A stretch of DNA of 64,000 nt from Globodera rostochiensis (lineage: Eukaryota > Nematoda > Chromadorea > Rhabditida > Heteroderidae). Position 1 is the stretch's first letter. Each line of letters opens with the position of its first letter. The translations under genes and the position numbers were made by a program. This document shows, one piece after another, positions 36,324-48,454 of the stretch. The notes under the pieces were generated by a model. That model was not told where the DNA came from, made no database searches, and saw nothing but the letters and a program-made list of their open reading frames with translations. Location: positions 692,142-756,141 of the forward strand of contig JAEVLN010000005.1 of assembly GCA_018350325.1 (NCBI GenBank), read 5' to 3'.

Positions 36324-39300
36324 TCTATGAGTAATAAAAGCTTTGAAATTTTTTAAGGTAACCGAATGGTCAAACCTGGGATTTTTTTTGGAATTCTGAC
36401 CCCGAAAAATGCAAATCAGGCATTTCTGTCTAATAGAATTTATAATACAAATTTGATTGGAAATTCAACACCATCGTTGAAATCTTTGAAATGTGGCAAC
36501 AGCCGCAGAAACTTTCAAATTCGAAAAGCCCATAATATTCCATAATTCGCCACCCCGAAAAAGATTTTTGCTGAGAAATCAACGGATGTGCGGGGTTGAC
36601 AAAATATTTTTCCAACCAATTTTAGACCATTTGGGGCGCCTAGTCAGCGTCGCCGAAACTGACGGTTGAGGGGGGAGGGGGAGGGGGGGGGCCTCGTGCA
36701 AATCAGCCCACGAACACCGGATAGGAGGAATTGTTTCAAAACATCCGAATCCGGATATTCAAAAATTTCCCGCTTTTCCATCACCCGCAAAAGGATGGGA
36801 GTCCCCGTCCGATCAGCAGGGGAAGGGGGGGGGCAATGCTGACGAAACAGAGAAGTAACAGAGAAGTAAAACTCCGTCCAATTCCAGAGGCCCATTCAAG
36901 AGCCAAGCCTCCCCCCCCCCGCCTCCCGCCCCTATTACGGAATTGTTGTGTCGAGACTGATCGAGAATGTGTTGAGGACCTCGAGAAATCAGAGCCCAAC
37001 CAACCAGCACAACACGAGGAAAGGAGAGGAAGAGGAGGAAAAAGGCTTTCGCCCAGCCCCCCCCCCACCAATTCTCGACAATGGAATTGGACGGATGGAT
37101 GGCGGAAGAATGAATGGGCGGGCGGATGGATCGGACGGATTGGGCAAGAAGATTTGTCTCCTCTTCCTCCTCCGTTTTGTGTTGTCAGTCGGATGGATGG
37201 GAGGGGAGAAGAGGGGGAAGAAAGGTTTTTTGCGGACTGATCATCGAGGCGGATGGTTGGGGGGGGGGGGGGAAGAGGTTGACGACGCTGCTCTGATTTT
37301 TATTTCTTTTCCTTTTAGGGGGATTTTGTATAATAACACTGCTGCTTACAAATTAGTGAGTACACAAAAGGCTTTAGCAGCAGGATCGGAGAAAAATGTT
37401 TTTAAATTTTCAAGCAAATGAAGCTGACATTGGAAGTTCCGGGGTGGGGGGTCAGGAGCAATGCAATGTTCAGTCATCGATAAGGTTTTGCCCGTTTCGA
37501 GTGGGGTAAAGGGAAACCGTAATTTTTGAAAAAAAAAAACTGGCCGGGATTGTAAAAATTTGAAATCCGGCAATTAAAGACGGACAACCGGCATTGGCAT
37601 GCTCCTGGTCAAAATCCCGGGAATTTCGCACGGATATTTAAAAAAGTGAAAAAAGAACAGATGAAGCAGTTTTTAGGAGTCCCTCCCTCTCACAAATCAG
37701 CTTCTAATTTTTTCCTTTTCGGGTTTGTAAAGCGGCTGGTTACAGACAGACGGATGTGTAGATTGTATTAGGGTTGTGGGCAAGGACTTTCCCCTCCCAT
37801 TCCATTCATCAGATTTTCGCCCATCCCCGGAGGGGGGGGGGGGGGGGGTGTGTGTGAGTGTCTCTGTGTTGAGGTGTGAAGCATGATTCAGCGTTGTTGC
37901 TGCCTGGCCCTCCGGGGATAATGTCTTCGTGGACGGACGGATTGATGGATGGAGGGATGATCATCATCATCCTCTTCCTTTTCTTCCTCTTCCGATTGAG
38001 GAGAGAGGTTGTGTTTGCGGAGCGGCTAAATGTGATGAAGGAAGGACATGGAATGGGCTGTTGGGGGAGGGAGGGAGATGACTAAAATGGACACAAAATC
38101 GGGGACGGATGAATGGATCATCACCAGCACACCATGTCATCATCATCCGTCGATCCGCAAATATTATCTACACAAATATGATTGCAGCAAAAAATGGTTT
38201 TATGGGATTTAAAAGACATAAATACAAACCGGGAAGAGAAAAGTGTTGTGGCAAAATGCCAACAATTTTTGGAATATTTACTTTTCTCTGCTTGAGAAAA
38301 AAAATACAGTTTAACAAAAAAAATTATGGCGATAAAGAATATTTTATTAATTGGAAATTTTTTATTTTCCTCTCTGACAAGATTGGGGTGAATAAAGCTT
38401 TTGATGTTGGGCCAATGTTTGCCGATGGATTTGATGGGCTGGCTCAGCCTAACAGAATCCACCCATTAGACTGCTTTATCCCCTCCGGGGCCAAATCCTC
38501 CCGCCCACAATCTCATCCAATAGATTGAGCTCGGCGGGATAAAGCTGTTTGGCCAACCGATCGACGAGGACGACAAAGATGACGGACGGGACTGGCCTCG
38601 GCTTACGATAAGCCGAAAGGAAAACTGTGGGTGGGGGCCCGGGGGCCAAGGACTTGGCCACAGATTTGCCCTCCGGGGGGGGGCTTTAGAAGAAAAGTAA
38701 ACGGAAGTGCGGAGAAGAATGGTCTCTCTCCCGGGGAAAATCTGGATTGGCCGTGTGTTGGTAGATGGTAGGTTCAAGGCAAAAGTCACGTTTGTTTTTT
38801 ACAAATTTCCCCGACGATGAGTGTGTGTGGCAATTTCAAGATATTTTTTTAACTTCATCACAATAGAAAATTTGATAGCGCACGATGAAAGCTCTACTAC
38901 TTTGGGTTTATGAATTAACAAATCAGGCAATTGGAAGACTACAAATGATGTGGCAGTAATGCAAAATTTTTAATTTTTATAAATTCCTAAATCTTAATTT
39001 GGGCATCCCCACGACTAACTTTGGAAAAGTGTCCATTTTTGTAAATAGAGTGTCCGTCTCCAGCAGCAGAGGGTATTAGCTAAATGGATGAGCGGACTCC
39101 GAAGGTGGGGGGAGGGGGAGGGGATTACTCTTCCCTAAAGCCATCCCCGGAAAGGCCCAGAAAGCGGAGAGATTGAAGAAAGTCTCCCCCCCCCCTCAGG
39201 GGATGGATTGGTCCCTCGAATTTTTGGAGATTGCCCTGAAGGGAAATTAAATGCGACTTTTGAGGAGATAAAACTCGCCTCGGCGGATCCAATTAAGCTG

Positions 39301-41086
39301 ATGAACAAGCACAACAGCTAAAATAGTTTTGAATCCTTTTTTTGGGTGAACTATTTTTTTCTTTAACTAAAATAACAAATTATATTATATTCATTAAATT
39401 TTTGTTCATTAAATTGCAAATAAATAAAGCAGAAAACAATCAACTACTTACTATTCGGAGGATTTTCTGAAAATTCGTGACAAAATTCCATTCAATAAAT
39501 TAGATTTTGGACCAAGAAGCTTCGGGATTAGGGCAATTTGGTAGATTGGGTCATGGATTTGGTGAAGACGGGTGAGAGGAGGAGACCTCTCAAAAATTGG
39601 TAAATCCATACATTGGATTAATTCTGGCTAAACCCCAAACAATGCCACGCCGTGCCTGCCAAGTACGAATTTTAGTAGATTTTTAATACCAAATTTTTTT
39701 TTGATGTTTTCATTCAAAAAATAAAACTTAAAAATTAAGTGTAAAAACAAAATTTCGAAAATCTACTAAGCCCAACTTCCCGTTTTATGAATTATTTTTC
39801 AAGGCTCTTTCCAAATTGCGTCCTTTCCATTGCCTAACATCGATGGACTTCCATAATCCAGACAAATGGAAATCTGCTGGTCTGTCTCTGTGGGTTTTGT
39901 GATGTGTTTGGACGGTGGGGGGGGGGAGGAGGCCCTCCTGCCCAAATCCCTCCAAAATGAGTGTGTGCATCCGTCCAACCATCCAATCTCGTCAACCGTC
40001 GTCTCATTATTCATTCAAAAACGCGTCCCATCAGCCGGGGCGGTCCACGTCGTTTCGGGATGGGATTTAGGGATGGGCCACTACTGGAGGGAGGGGGGAA
40101 CTAATCCTTTGGCCCGGGCCAAGCCGTCCGTCCGCCATCCATCAGCAAAAGCGTCAACATTTGGCAGTACTTGCGGGCCAAAGTCACCAGCCCCAGAATC
40201 TTGGGAGATTTTGAGAATACGATGAAACTGAAAGTTGCTAGAATTGAATGAAGTTCCAGTAATTTTAAATATAAAAATTTTGGTAATTACTTGGACTCAG
40301 GGAGCATTGTCTCAATGAGCTGGAGTCGGAGCGCAAAAAGTTGGAAAGACGAGACCGAAACTGAGAATCTCGGCGGTTCCCTGCTCCCAAAATCCAATCC
40401 ACTGACCGAGACCACAAACAAGCATTCGGGAGTGGATATGTTAGCAAATGAGTTTATAATGGAGACATAAGGAAGGGATGCGATTATGGCAGCGGGTGGG
40501 TGACGTGCTCTCGCGGGTATTTTGAGGAGGACGGACGGCATTTTGCCTGAAGGCTTTCCGGGACCGGGATGAGTCCTTCCGGAAGAGTTTTCAGGAAAAG
40601 GCAACGAAATGATATGGAGAGAGTGTGCTGCCGGCGGGCGGGCGCCGTCGCTGCCCTCCCGAGGCAGTTAAAATTAATCCCACCCCCGAATCTCAATATC
40701 CCCCCCCCCCCCCGAAACTGAAGAGGGGGAAAGGATTGAGCCAAGCCATCCAAATAGCCCTCACTTGAGGATGATAAATGGGGATGGGATGAGAAGGGCA
40801 GTGAGTCTCCTCGAAAAGCGAGATTATTATGGACCAGAGGAGATAATCCATTCAAATTTTCAAAATAGATTTTTAAAATGCTCTAATGTCTTTCATAATT
40901 TGAATCCTTTAAATAAAATTAAATTTTTAAAAATAATAAATCAAAAAGTTCAATAAACTATTTAAATCAGAAAATTTTTAAATGCTCTAATGATAATCTA
41001 TTTGAAAAAAACATTTAAAAAAATACGCAGCCTACTAATAATAAAAAAAGCATACCTTTTTAGAAATTTATTTTGTAAAAAGGATT

Positions 41087-41157
41087 TGCAACGGCCGGGA
41101 ATCGAACCCGGGCCGCCCGCGTGGCAGGCGAGCATTCTACCACTGAACCACCGTTGC
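41087..41157 (-). tRNA. tRNA-Gly (anticodon GCC)
   Basis: The minus strand reads a canonical 71-nt tRNA. The acceptor stem GCAACGG pairs with CCGTTGC, the A box contains GGTTCAGTGGTAGAATGC, the anticodon loop is CTGCCAC, and the T arm is CCCGGGTTCGATTCCCGG. The anticodon GCC is at 41125-41123. A T-run pol III terminator follows on the minus strand at about 41082-41078. Confidence 0.97.
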
Positions 41158-43940
41158 TACATTACGACTCTGTTGCAAACTCCTTTTGACTTTATCTTTT
41201 ATGCGCATAACTGGTCTCTAATCAAACCACTCCACACAAGGATATTGATTTGATCGTGAACAATTTGATGATTAAAAATTTGAAGAAAGAAAGCATTAAG
41301 GATGAAGCAATAATATTGAAATAAAAAAGGTATTTGAAGGAAAAAATATGTTCAAATTGTTTAACTGCTTTAAAAATATTTTTGGACAGATGAAAACTTT
41401 GCAAAATTGGGTTTGAAAATAAATGGTGTAAAATATTTTAAAATGTAAGCGGAATAAAACTCAATAAAAAACAAAATAAGAATTTTAATTATTAGAGTTT
41501 TTAAAAAAACGGGAAAAACAATGACCAAGGTCAGGAGGCGTGTGCGGTTTCCGTAACCAAAAACAAAGATTTTCCATTTGCGACAGCGAGGGCACAATTA
41601 TGGCCAAATGGAATTAGCCAACTTGGGAGAATGTCCAAATTAGAGTCATTTTGTGGGGTGTACTGCTGGTGAAAACATTTGTGGAATGTGTTTATGGCAC
41701 ACAATAATTGGTGGAATAGCGGCATTTTTCATTGCTTTTTTCCAGGTACTTTCTGAAAAAAAGGTGTGCCGTGCCATTGTCACCTTGTCCAAAGGTGTCG
41801 TAAAAATTCAACAACAAATAACTTATTTTGTAGCATATTTTGCCAAAATTTGTAAATTTAAATTTCAAAAAAACTTTTCGGCCTAAATTTTCCAAAATAA
41901 ACTTTGCACCGAAGTGCCTCCAACCTGCAGCCCAAATGGATGGATTTTCCTATCCATAGTTAGGCACAACGGATAAAGTAAATGCCGTGCCCGCCACCGC
42001 ATGTACCCGGTGCCCCAGGGCTGATGAATAAGCAGCCCTGAGGCAGCGGTGCCGGATGCCCTCGGATGGGATTAGCGAAAGCTGAAGCCCCAGGGGGCCC
42101 AAAGCGCACAAAATGAGGGGCCGGCGGCCCCCCACCCCAGAGCCTCCACTCGTTGTGAGGAGATAACGGCGGATGAATGGGAGGGGGGGGGGGGCGATAG
42201 GGTGAGTAAATGGATTTCTCCTTTCATCCATCCACACTCTTCCGGATGGACGAATGCCGGATTTGAAGAGGGGGAGAGGGGAAAGATTTGTTTTGAGCGT
42301 GGAATGTTTGTCCTAGAAAAAATTGTGGTTAGGCTCAAATTTTCCGTTAAATTTACTTAATATTTCTAAAAATGGTACAGTTATTTGGAACTTGGGTGTG
42401 CGATAAGCTTAGAAAATGGTGGCTCTGTTGTGAGATAACCGGAGGCTGAGGGATTATCCAAAGCCCCCGAGGGGCCGGAAAATATGGGTATATACACCAG
42501 TCCAACCCTCAATGATGGGTCGACGGTCGGCTCTGAGTAAGAGATGTCTTCCCCGCGGGGGGGGGGGAGATTTGGTATAACCCTAAAGAGACATTAGGAG
42601 GCGTCCAATTGGTCCAACTAATTGAGTACTCAGCCATTAATCAGCTAAAATAAAGATAAAACGGGTGAAAAAACGGAAATTGATGAAGAAATCAAATTCA
42701 AATTATATATATATAATTTATTATTGTAAAAATTAGAGCAATTTTTAATTGGGCCAAAACTTTTGGTGGGACTTAGTTGGCCTTCCTTTGTACAGCCCCT
42801 AAATCCCTCGGGGGATTTTCGATGGGATGCAGGAAACAGCCAGCAGCTGCGGGCGGGGGATGGGATGGGATAAACCGGGGGATTAACAAAATCTACGGGC
42901 ATATGTAAAATCGATTTAAAAATCTGGTAAGAACAATTTGGAATTTTATGAATACGCTAACTTTTGCCATTATTCCAACAATTCATATAAGCAAAATTTG
43001 CCACTTTTCTAACACCTTAACATTTTTCTTTAAAAAATTCACAAAAATTTTAAAATTCAATCTAACAACATTTTCTTTTAACATTTTCCCCCTAAAACTT
43101 AGTCAAAATTTTTTTTTCAAAATACGCCTCCTCCTCCTTCCTGCTTGGCGTTTTGTTTGGAAAGCTCACACGGTAAAAAAGTGCGAGAAGATTTTGGGCA
43201 CAGGATGGCCCTGGTCTGTAAGCTTAGGGACGGGCAGATTTGGAAGGCGGGGGGGGGGGGATTGGGCGGTTGGGCCCAATGGCGGAATGGCGGGGTGGAG
43301 GGGAGGGGGGGGGGGCTTAAGTCCTTCAGCCAACAAAAAATGGATGGGTGGGGAGGGTCGGATGGATAAATCCCATCAAATGGGGATGGAATAAATCCCC
43401 CAAAAAAAGCACAGAAAATGAAAATGCAAAACGAGTAATTTAAAAATAAAAGTGGATAGATCCAATCGAATAAATTTCTCTGATCGGTTAAAATCGAATA
43501 CCACACAAAAATTCCCATGGTTTGGACGTTTTAAAAATTCTTGACGCCATTAGATTTAATTAAATCAACTTTTTAAATTTCTTTGGATTTTTACAAGTTT
43601 TTAATTTTAAAAGATGTGGAAAATAGGTATAAAAAAGCCCAAATATTTAAAATAAGCTCGAGCAAATGCAGCAAAAAGTTAGAAAACACAAAAACTGAAG
43701 TGAATCCACAAAATCTGTTCCCTCCTCCGATCCGTGTGCATCTGATCCAAAAAGCCGCTTCATCCACCCCCACAAATATTGGAACCTGCCCAACCAGTTT
43801 TTTTTTTGCTGCTGCTGATTTCCAATCACATTTATCCGTGAATAATTGGCGCGTCTGATCGTTGCGCAACTTTCATTTTCATTTGCTGCTGCTACTGCTT
43901 GTTGTCGTTGGTTGTTAAATTTGCTGTACACTTTGACCCG
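41158..43940. other. Intergenic, poly-G rich
   Basis: Continuation of the G/C-tract-rich, gene-poor region, with G runs near 42183, 42557, 43250 and 43306. No gene or RNA recognised beyond the tRNA. Confidence 0.55.
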
Positions 43941-43951
43941 GGAGTAAAAAG

Positions 43952-44077
43952 TAGGGATGTTCGAACCTTGAAATTTACCGAGACTCAAGAGTCGAGACCG
44001 AAAAATGACCCCCGAGACTCGAGACCCAAAAAAAAGAGAAATTTCTCGTTTCGAGAGTCTCGAATCGAACATCCCTA
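43952..44077. mobile_element. 126-bp hAT-type MITE with 8-bp target-site duplication
   Basis: The terminal inverted repeats TAGGGATGTTCGA / TCGAACATCCCTA are typical of hAT ends. The 8-bp direct repeat GTAAAAAG flanks it exactly (43944-43951 and 44078-44085). The interior is a diverged palindrome of GAGACTCGAGAC-like motifs. Confidence 0.88.
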
Positions 44078-44175
44078 GTAAAAAGCGCCAACTAGTATTT
44101 TTAGTGAAAGTCACATTTATGTACATAAATGGGTACTGAAACGCCCCGGCACTGAAATTATTGATCCTTCTTTGA

Positions 44176-44879
44176 GTGAGGGTCTTTTCGGCCCCGCCCT
44201 TTCGGCCCCGGGACGTTTCGGCCCCGGACGTTTCGGCCCCGGACGTTTCGGCCCCACCCTGCAATTTCTTTCTTGCATATTCACCGACCAATTTTTATTC
44301 AGAAATTTTTTTCAGATGAATTAAAACATAACATTTTTAATCTGAAAATTTGCAAGAAATTTAGGGGCTCATTGGTAATTACTAGAAAGCCAAGAAGAAA
44401 TTCCAAAATTTTTACGTGTAGAATCCGATTCTTCAAATTCAAGCCCAGGCTCAAATTCTAACATTTTTTCGAAAATTCAAAAATCAATTTTGGCCTCGAA
44501 TCATTTAAAAAGGGCTGGGTTTCCTTATTAGGCCTAGGCCTAAGCCAACCTAAGCTTAGGCTTAGGCTTAGGCCTAACTCACCCTAAGCTCAAAGATGTA
44601 AAAAGTACGTAATATCTGAAAACTATGATGTATTTTTCTTTATATGCATCTGGGTTGCGTCGAACTTTTTTTCGAAAATCGAAATAAAAAAATTTCGTTT
44701 TTGAAATTTTTTTTTTCGATGAAACCATATTTTTCCTTGGGGCCGAAACGTCCGGGGCCGAAACGTCCGGGGCCGAAACGTCCTTGGGGCCGAAAGGGCG
44801 GGGCCGAAACGTCGGGGCCGAAACGGCGGGGCCGAAACGTCGGGGCCGAAACGGCGGGGCCGAAACGTCCTGTTCCTCC
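44176..44879. mobile_element. Foldback-like element: inverted arms made of 15-16-bp tandem repeats
   Basis: The left arm (about 44190-44257) has four to five copies of CGGCCCCGGACGTTT. The right arm (about 44738-44872) has nine copies of the complementary unit GGGGCCGAAACGTC. The arms flank about 480 bp of unique AT-rich DNA that includes a small TAGGCTTAGGC repeat (44535-44585). Inverted repeats built from short tandem repeats are the hallmark of Foldback elements. CCTTCTTT on both sides (44168-44175 and 44880-44887) may be an 8-bp target duplication. Confidence 0.65.
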
Positions 44880-45289
44880 TTCTTTATAGGTAAGTTTTTT
44901 GCTTTCTCACTTTCACCTTTTTAATATTGATTTGTCGTTCATCCAAATGAATATAACGTCGGTGTTACATATTAATGTTACCAAAATTTACGGGCCCTAT
45001 GTTTAAAAGTGGCTTTCGAGTTCGTAAAACTAAATCTGTCTAATTTGTAAGCTCTATTTTGATTAATTTCAAGCCTAATCCGAATTTGAAACAGAAACCA
45101 ATTTTGAAAATTTGATTAACAAATGCAAATTTGGTCAAAGTTTCAGCGGTCGAAGCGGAGGTCGAGAGTTGCGTTCTTCGACTTTAAAACTCTTTTTTGG
45201 TTGTTTTCAAAAATATGTGCACCAGCTTTGTTTTTTTTTGAAAATTCAATTAATTTTAGGAAAATTTTGATAAACTTAACTATTACCCC

Positions 45290-46090
45290 GATCTCTAATT
45301 TAGTAAAAATAGCCTTAAAATTTTATTTAGTTACGCCTCACTATAACTTAACGAAGGAAATAGCAATTAAATTGGCATTGGGCGTTGGCGTTATGTCAAT
45401 GCAAAAATTACAGCAGAAATCGAGTTGGCCACACATCGAACACAAGAATTTTTGATTAAACACACCGATTTGCCTAATTTTTTGCAGAGAGCTCAGCAAC
45501 AAAATGGCCGATATTTTCTATCGGATGAAATTTTGATTCTATCGGCCAAATTTTTTTTTCATCATTTTGAAGGTTAAAAAATTTAAATTTAGCCTAAAAT
45601 GAGTGAAAAGCATAGAAATTTGGTAGAGAAAAGGACGGCAAAACGCCGAAAGAGGAAGGAGGAGCGCCGATCATCTGGACAGCACATGAATGAAGCCATT
45701 GCAGGTCAGAAAACATTCATTTTATCTAAATTTTCCATTTTTAAAATTCGTTACTCTCTAGCTCCAACCATTTTGTATTAAGAGTTATAAATTTTGCATT
45801 AAATGATAGAGCATAGTGTTAAGAGGCTCTGTGTAAAAAATTAGGCAAATCGGTATTTTTAATCAAAAGTTATTGTGTTCGATGTGTGGCCAACTCGATT
45901 TCTGCTGTAATTCTCTTTTTTTTTTTTGCATTGACATAACGCCAAAGCTCAATGCCATATTTTCAAAAAACATAATTTACACTCAAGCGGGGTTGAACTT
46001 GCACTACCCGACTACCGTAATTTATGCATTTTTTCAAATCCATTTCGCCAAACATGCAAATTTGCTATTTCCAAAGTTATTGGGGCGTAA
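45290..46090. repeat. Long inverted repeat around a 350-bp spacer
   Basis: 45365-45480 and about 45840-45960 are inverted copies (both contain TTACAGCAGAAATCGAGTTG and GCGTTATGTCAATGC), with weaker similarity further out on both sides. The right copy carries an added poly-T stretch. A short 60-codon frame in the spacer (MSEKHRNLVEKRTAKRRKRK...) is not supported as a gene. This looks like a non-autonomous element or its remnant, immediately upstream of a BTB copy. Confidence 0.6.
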
Positions 46091-46129
46091 GTTATAGTGC
46101 GCCTATTAAGTAACACAAGTTTTGTGAAA

Positions 46130-48454
46130 ATGTCAAAACCAAACTCTTCGCTGGGGCGGATGCAGCATTTACTGAGCACGGGCGATGACGCGGACGTTCA
46201 CTTTTTGGTTGGGGAAGGAACCAAAAAGGAGGCGAGTTTTGGGGGAGGGGAGGTAAAAATTTGAACTTTTTATAAATTCTCGCTTTTTTGAAATGTTTAA
46301 GCTTCTTCTCGCACATAAACTGATTCTGAAGACGGCCTCCGATGTGTTCGGGGCAATGTTCCGGTTTGACGCGGAAAATGCAAAGTCCGCCGTCGCTGGG
46401 ACCGGTGCGGAAATTTGTTTAAAAATTATTTTAATCCCTTCGGAAGACATTAAGCCCGTCGAAGTGCCCGACGTGGAGGTGGGCGCGTTCAAGGCAATGC
46501 TCAGCTTCATTTACGCCGATGATTTGAGTGGACTGGACGGGGAAAACGCAATTTCTGTGCTTTATGCGGGTGAATTTTAAGAATTTGAACTGTTAATTGC
46601 CTTTTCGCAATTTAATTGAAATTTATAAATTATCGTGATTTGCGGAAATTCATTAAAAATAAGCGTGGAAACCCAAAATACTTTTCATGGATTAATTGTC
46701 TTTTAGCCAAAAAGTATGACGTGCCCGGACTGGTCAAGGCGTGCGTGGCCTTTCCCATACCGGATTTGCATAATGTTTTTGTCGCATTTGATCGCGCTCG
46801 CTTTCTTGAAGAAAAGGTGAGGAATTTTCCCGAGAATTTTTTAATTTCAAAATTAGTTTATAAATAAAATCATTGTGCGCATATTCAAAATAATGCACTT
46901 TATTTTGGGCATTCGCTCGCCGCTGTTTGCATTACATCGATGTGAACGCGCCCAATTTGTTTCTATCAGAAGAATTTCTGCAAATTGATCAGAAATTGTT
47001 GTGCGAGCTTCTGGACCGTGATCAGCTGATGATCAGCAAAGAACTTATAATTGTGCTTGCGGTAAATTTACAAAATATTTATTAAATTTAAAGATAAATT
47101 TGTCTTAATATAATTTTTGGTTTGTATTTCCAGGCCTTATTATGGGCGGACGAAAAATGCCGTCAAAATGGGAATGAGCGTTTGGCGGAGAATTACGCGC
47201 AGTACTCGGCCCGGCACTTTACAAAATTCGTTTTTCGCTTATTCCACTGAACGAATTTTCTGAAACTATTGGTATCACCCATTTTGGAGTTTTCTGAATT
47301 TTACACTATTATCGATTGCTTTTGACAGTTCCGTTCGGAGTGTTGACACGGGACGAGCTGCTCAGCGTGTATCTGTACCATTCTCATCCGGACCGCGCTT
47401 TGCCCGGACTGTACCCGCTGCAATTCCCAACTAAGCGACGGACGGCGTCAGATCCGTATAAGCCTAAAGGGCAGATTATGCTGACAATCGAAAAAGTGTC
47501 AGAATTTGCGCGAGAGGGCGAAAACAGTCGCCGACTCAGCGAGTCCGTGTACATTAGGGGCCTTCCGTGGAGAATTTTGGCCACTTCTCGAACAAACAGT
47601 GACCAAAAATGTTTGGGCTTTTACATTCAATGCAACGCAGAAGAAAGTGGTGGGCATTTTAACACTTAAAATAGACCATTTAAATCATCAAATTTTTTGG
47701 GCATGCGCAGGGGCCGGGGAGGCGCGTGCCTCTTCCTCTGAGTTTTTTGAGAATAGGGTACTGGAATCTGTCTATTTTGTATGGAGAAAATGAATGTTCT
47801 ATTATTTAGCTCAATGAAATTTGTATTTTTGGAAAAACCAGAAACTGGTCGGGTCGGGTGGGGGGGGGGAAGCCAAAAAAAAGTCGATTTTGTTTTAAAA
47901 TCGGCAAAACGTTTTTCGATCATTCTTAACAAATTCCACCAAATAATTTTGTTTGAACCGTCACTCATCTGAACGGCCAAACCGCCTCCAGCAGTAGGTT
48001 AAAAAGCCCTAAAAGTACCGCTAAAGCAAAATGGGTAGAATTCGAACAAAAACAAATTTTTTCCGACCCCCCCCCCCTCTCGACAAAAAAATATAAGTAC
48101 GTCCCCGGAGAGTGTGGGGGAGGGGCAAGCGTAATTATGTTAAACTGACATTTAATGTGAAGATGCCAATTGGAGCTGTGCCTGTTCGGCAACACTTCGA
48201 ATTGTTTTGCAAAAGAAGGGAAAAGAAGACCTCATTCGAAAGAAGGACAACATTTTTAACTCCAAGACGAACTTCTGGGGCTTCGCCCAGTACATAACGT
48301 TTAAGGTTAAGATGATTTGTGATCAAAATGTCTGACATTAAAATGACAAATTTAGAAATTGATGGACTCGAACACCGGATGGTACGACGAGACGAACGAC
48401 ACTGCAATTTTGGCTGCCGATGTAACTGCTGACGAACCTCACGGAGTCGAGTGA
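46130..48454 (+). pseudogene. BTB/BACK-domain family gene, probably inactivated
   Basis: Exons: 46130-46231, 46302-46569 (perhaps with a small internal intron), 46707-46816, 46909-47061, 47134 onward, 47329-47649, 48163-48305, 48356-48454. BTB blocks: DDADVHFLVGEG, LLLAHKLILKTASDVFGAMF, EVPDVEVGAFKAMLSFIYAD and LYAAKKYDVPGLVKA. BACK block: EFLQIDQKLLCELLDRDQL. C-terminal family blocks: [39 protein letters not shown] and FNSKTNFWGFAQYITF. In other organisms such proteins are often Cul3-type ubiquitin-ligase adaptors. Two lesions: the acceptor before exon 4 reads GG instead of AG, and a 1-nt deletion against the copy at 52.1 kb shifts the frame in exon 5 (stop at about 47250). Downstream exons remain open and in phase, so decay is recent or an unusual isoform exists. 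The first intron begins GC. Confidence 0.68.

Larger units (their letters stand above)
27259..41086. other. Long gene-poor region rich in poly-G/poly-C tracts
   Basis: About 14 kb upstream of dve-1 without a protein gene I can support. It contains dozens of homopolymer G or C runs of 8-24 nt (24 G at 31283-31306, about 18 G at 37832-37850, others near 28900, 34021, 37261 and 40700). GGACGG and GATGGATG microrepeats are common. Open frames here are proline- or glycine-rich by-products of the G/C tracts and lack splice or family support. A 5' regulatory domain of dve-1 is one possible role. Confidence 0.6.
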
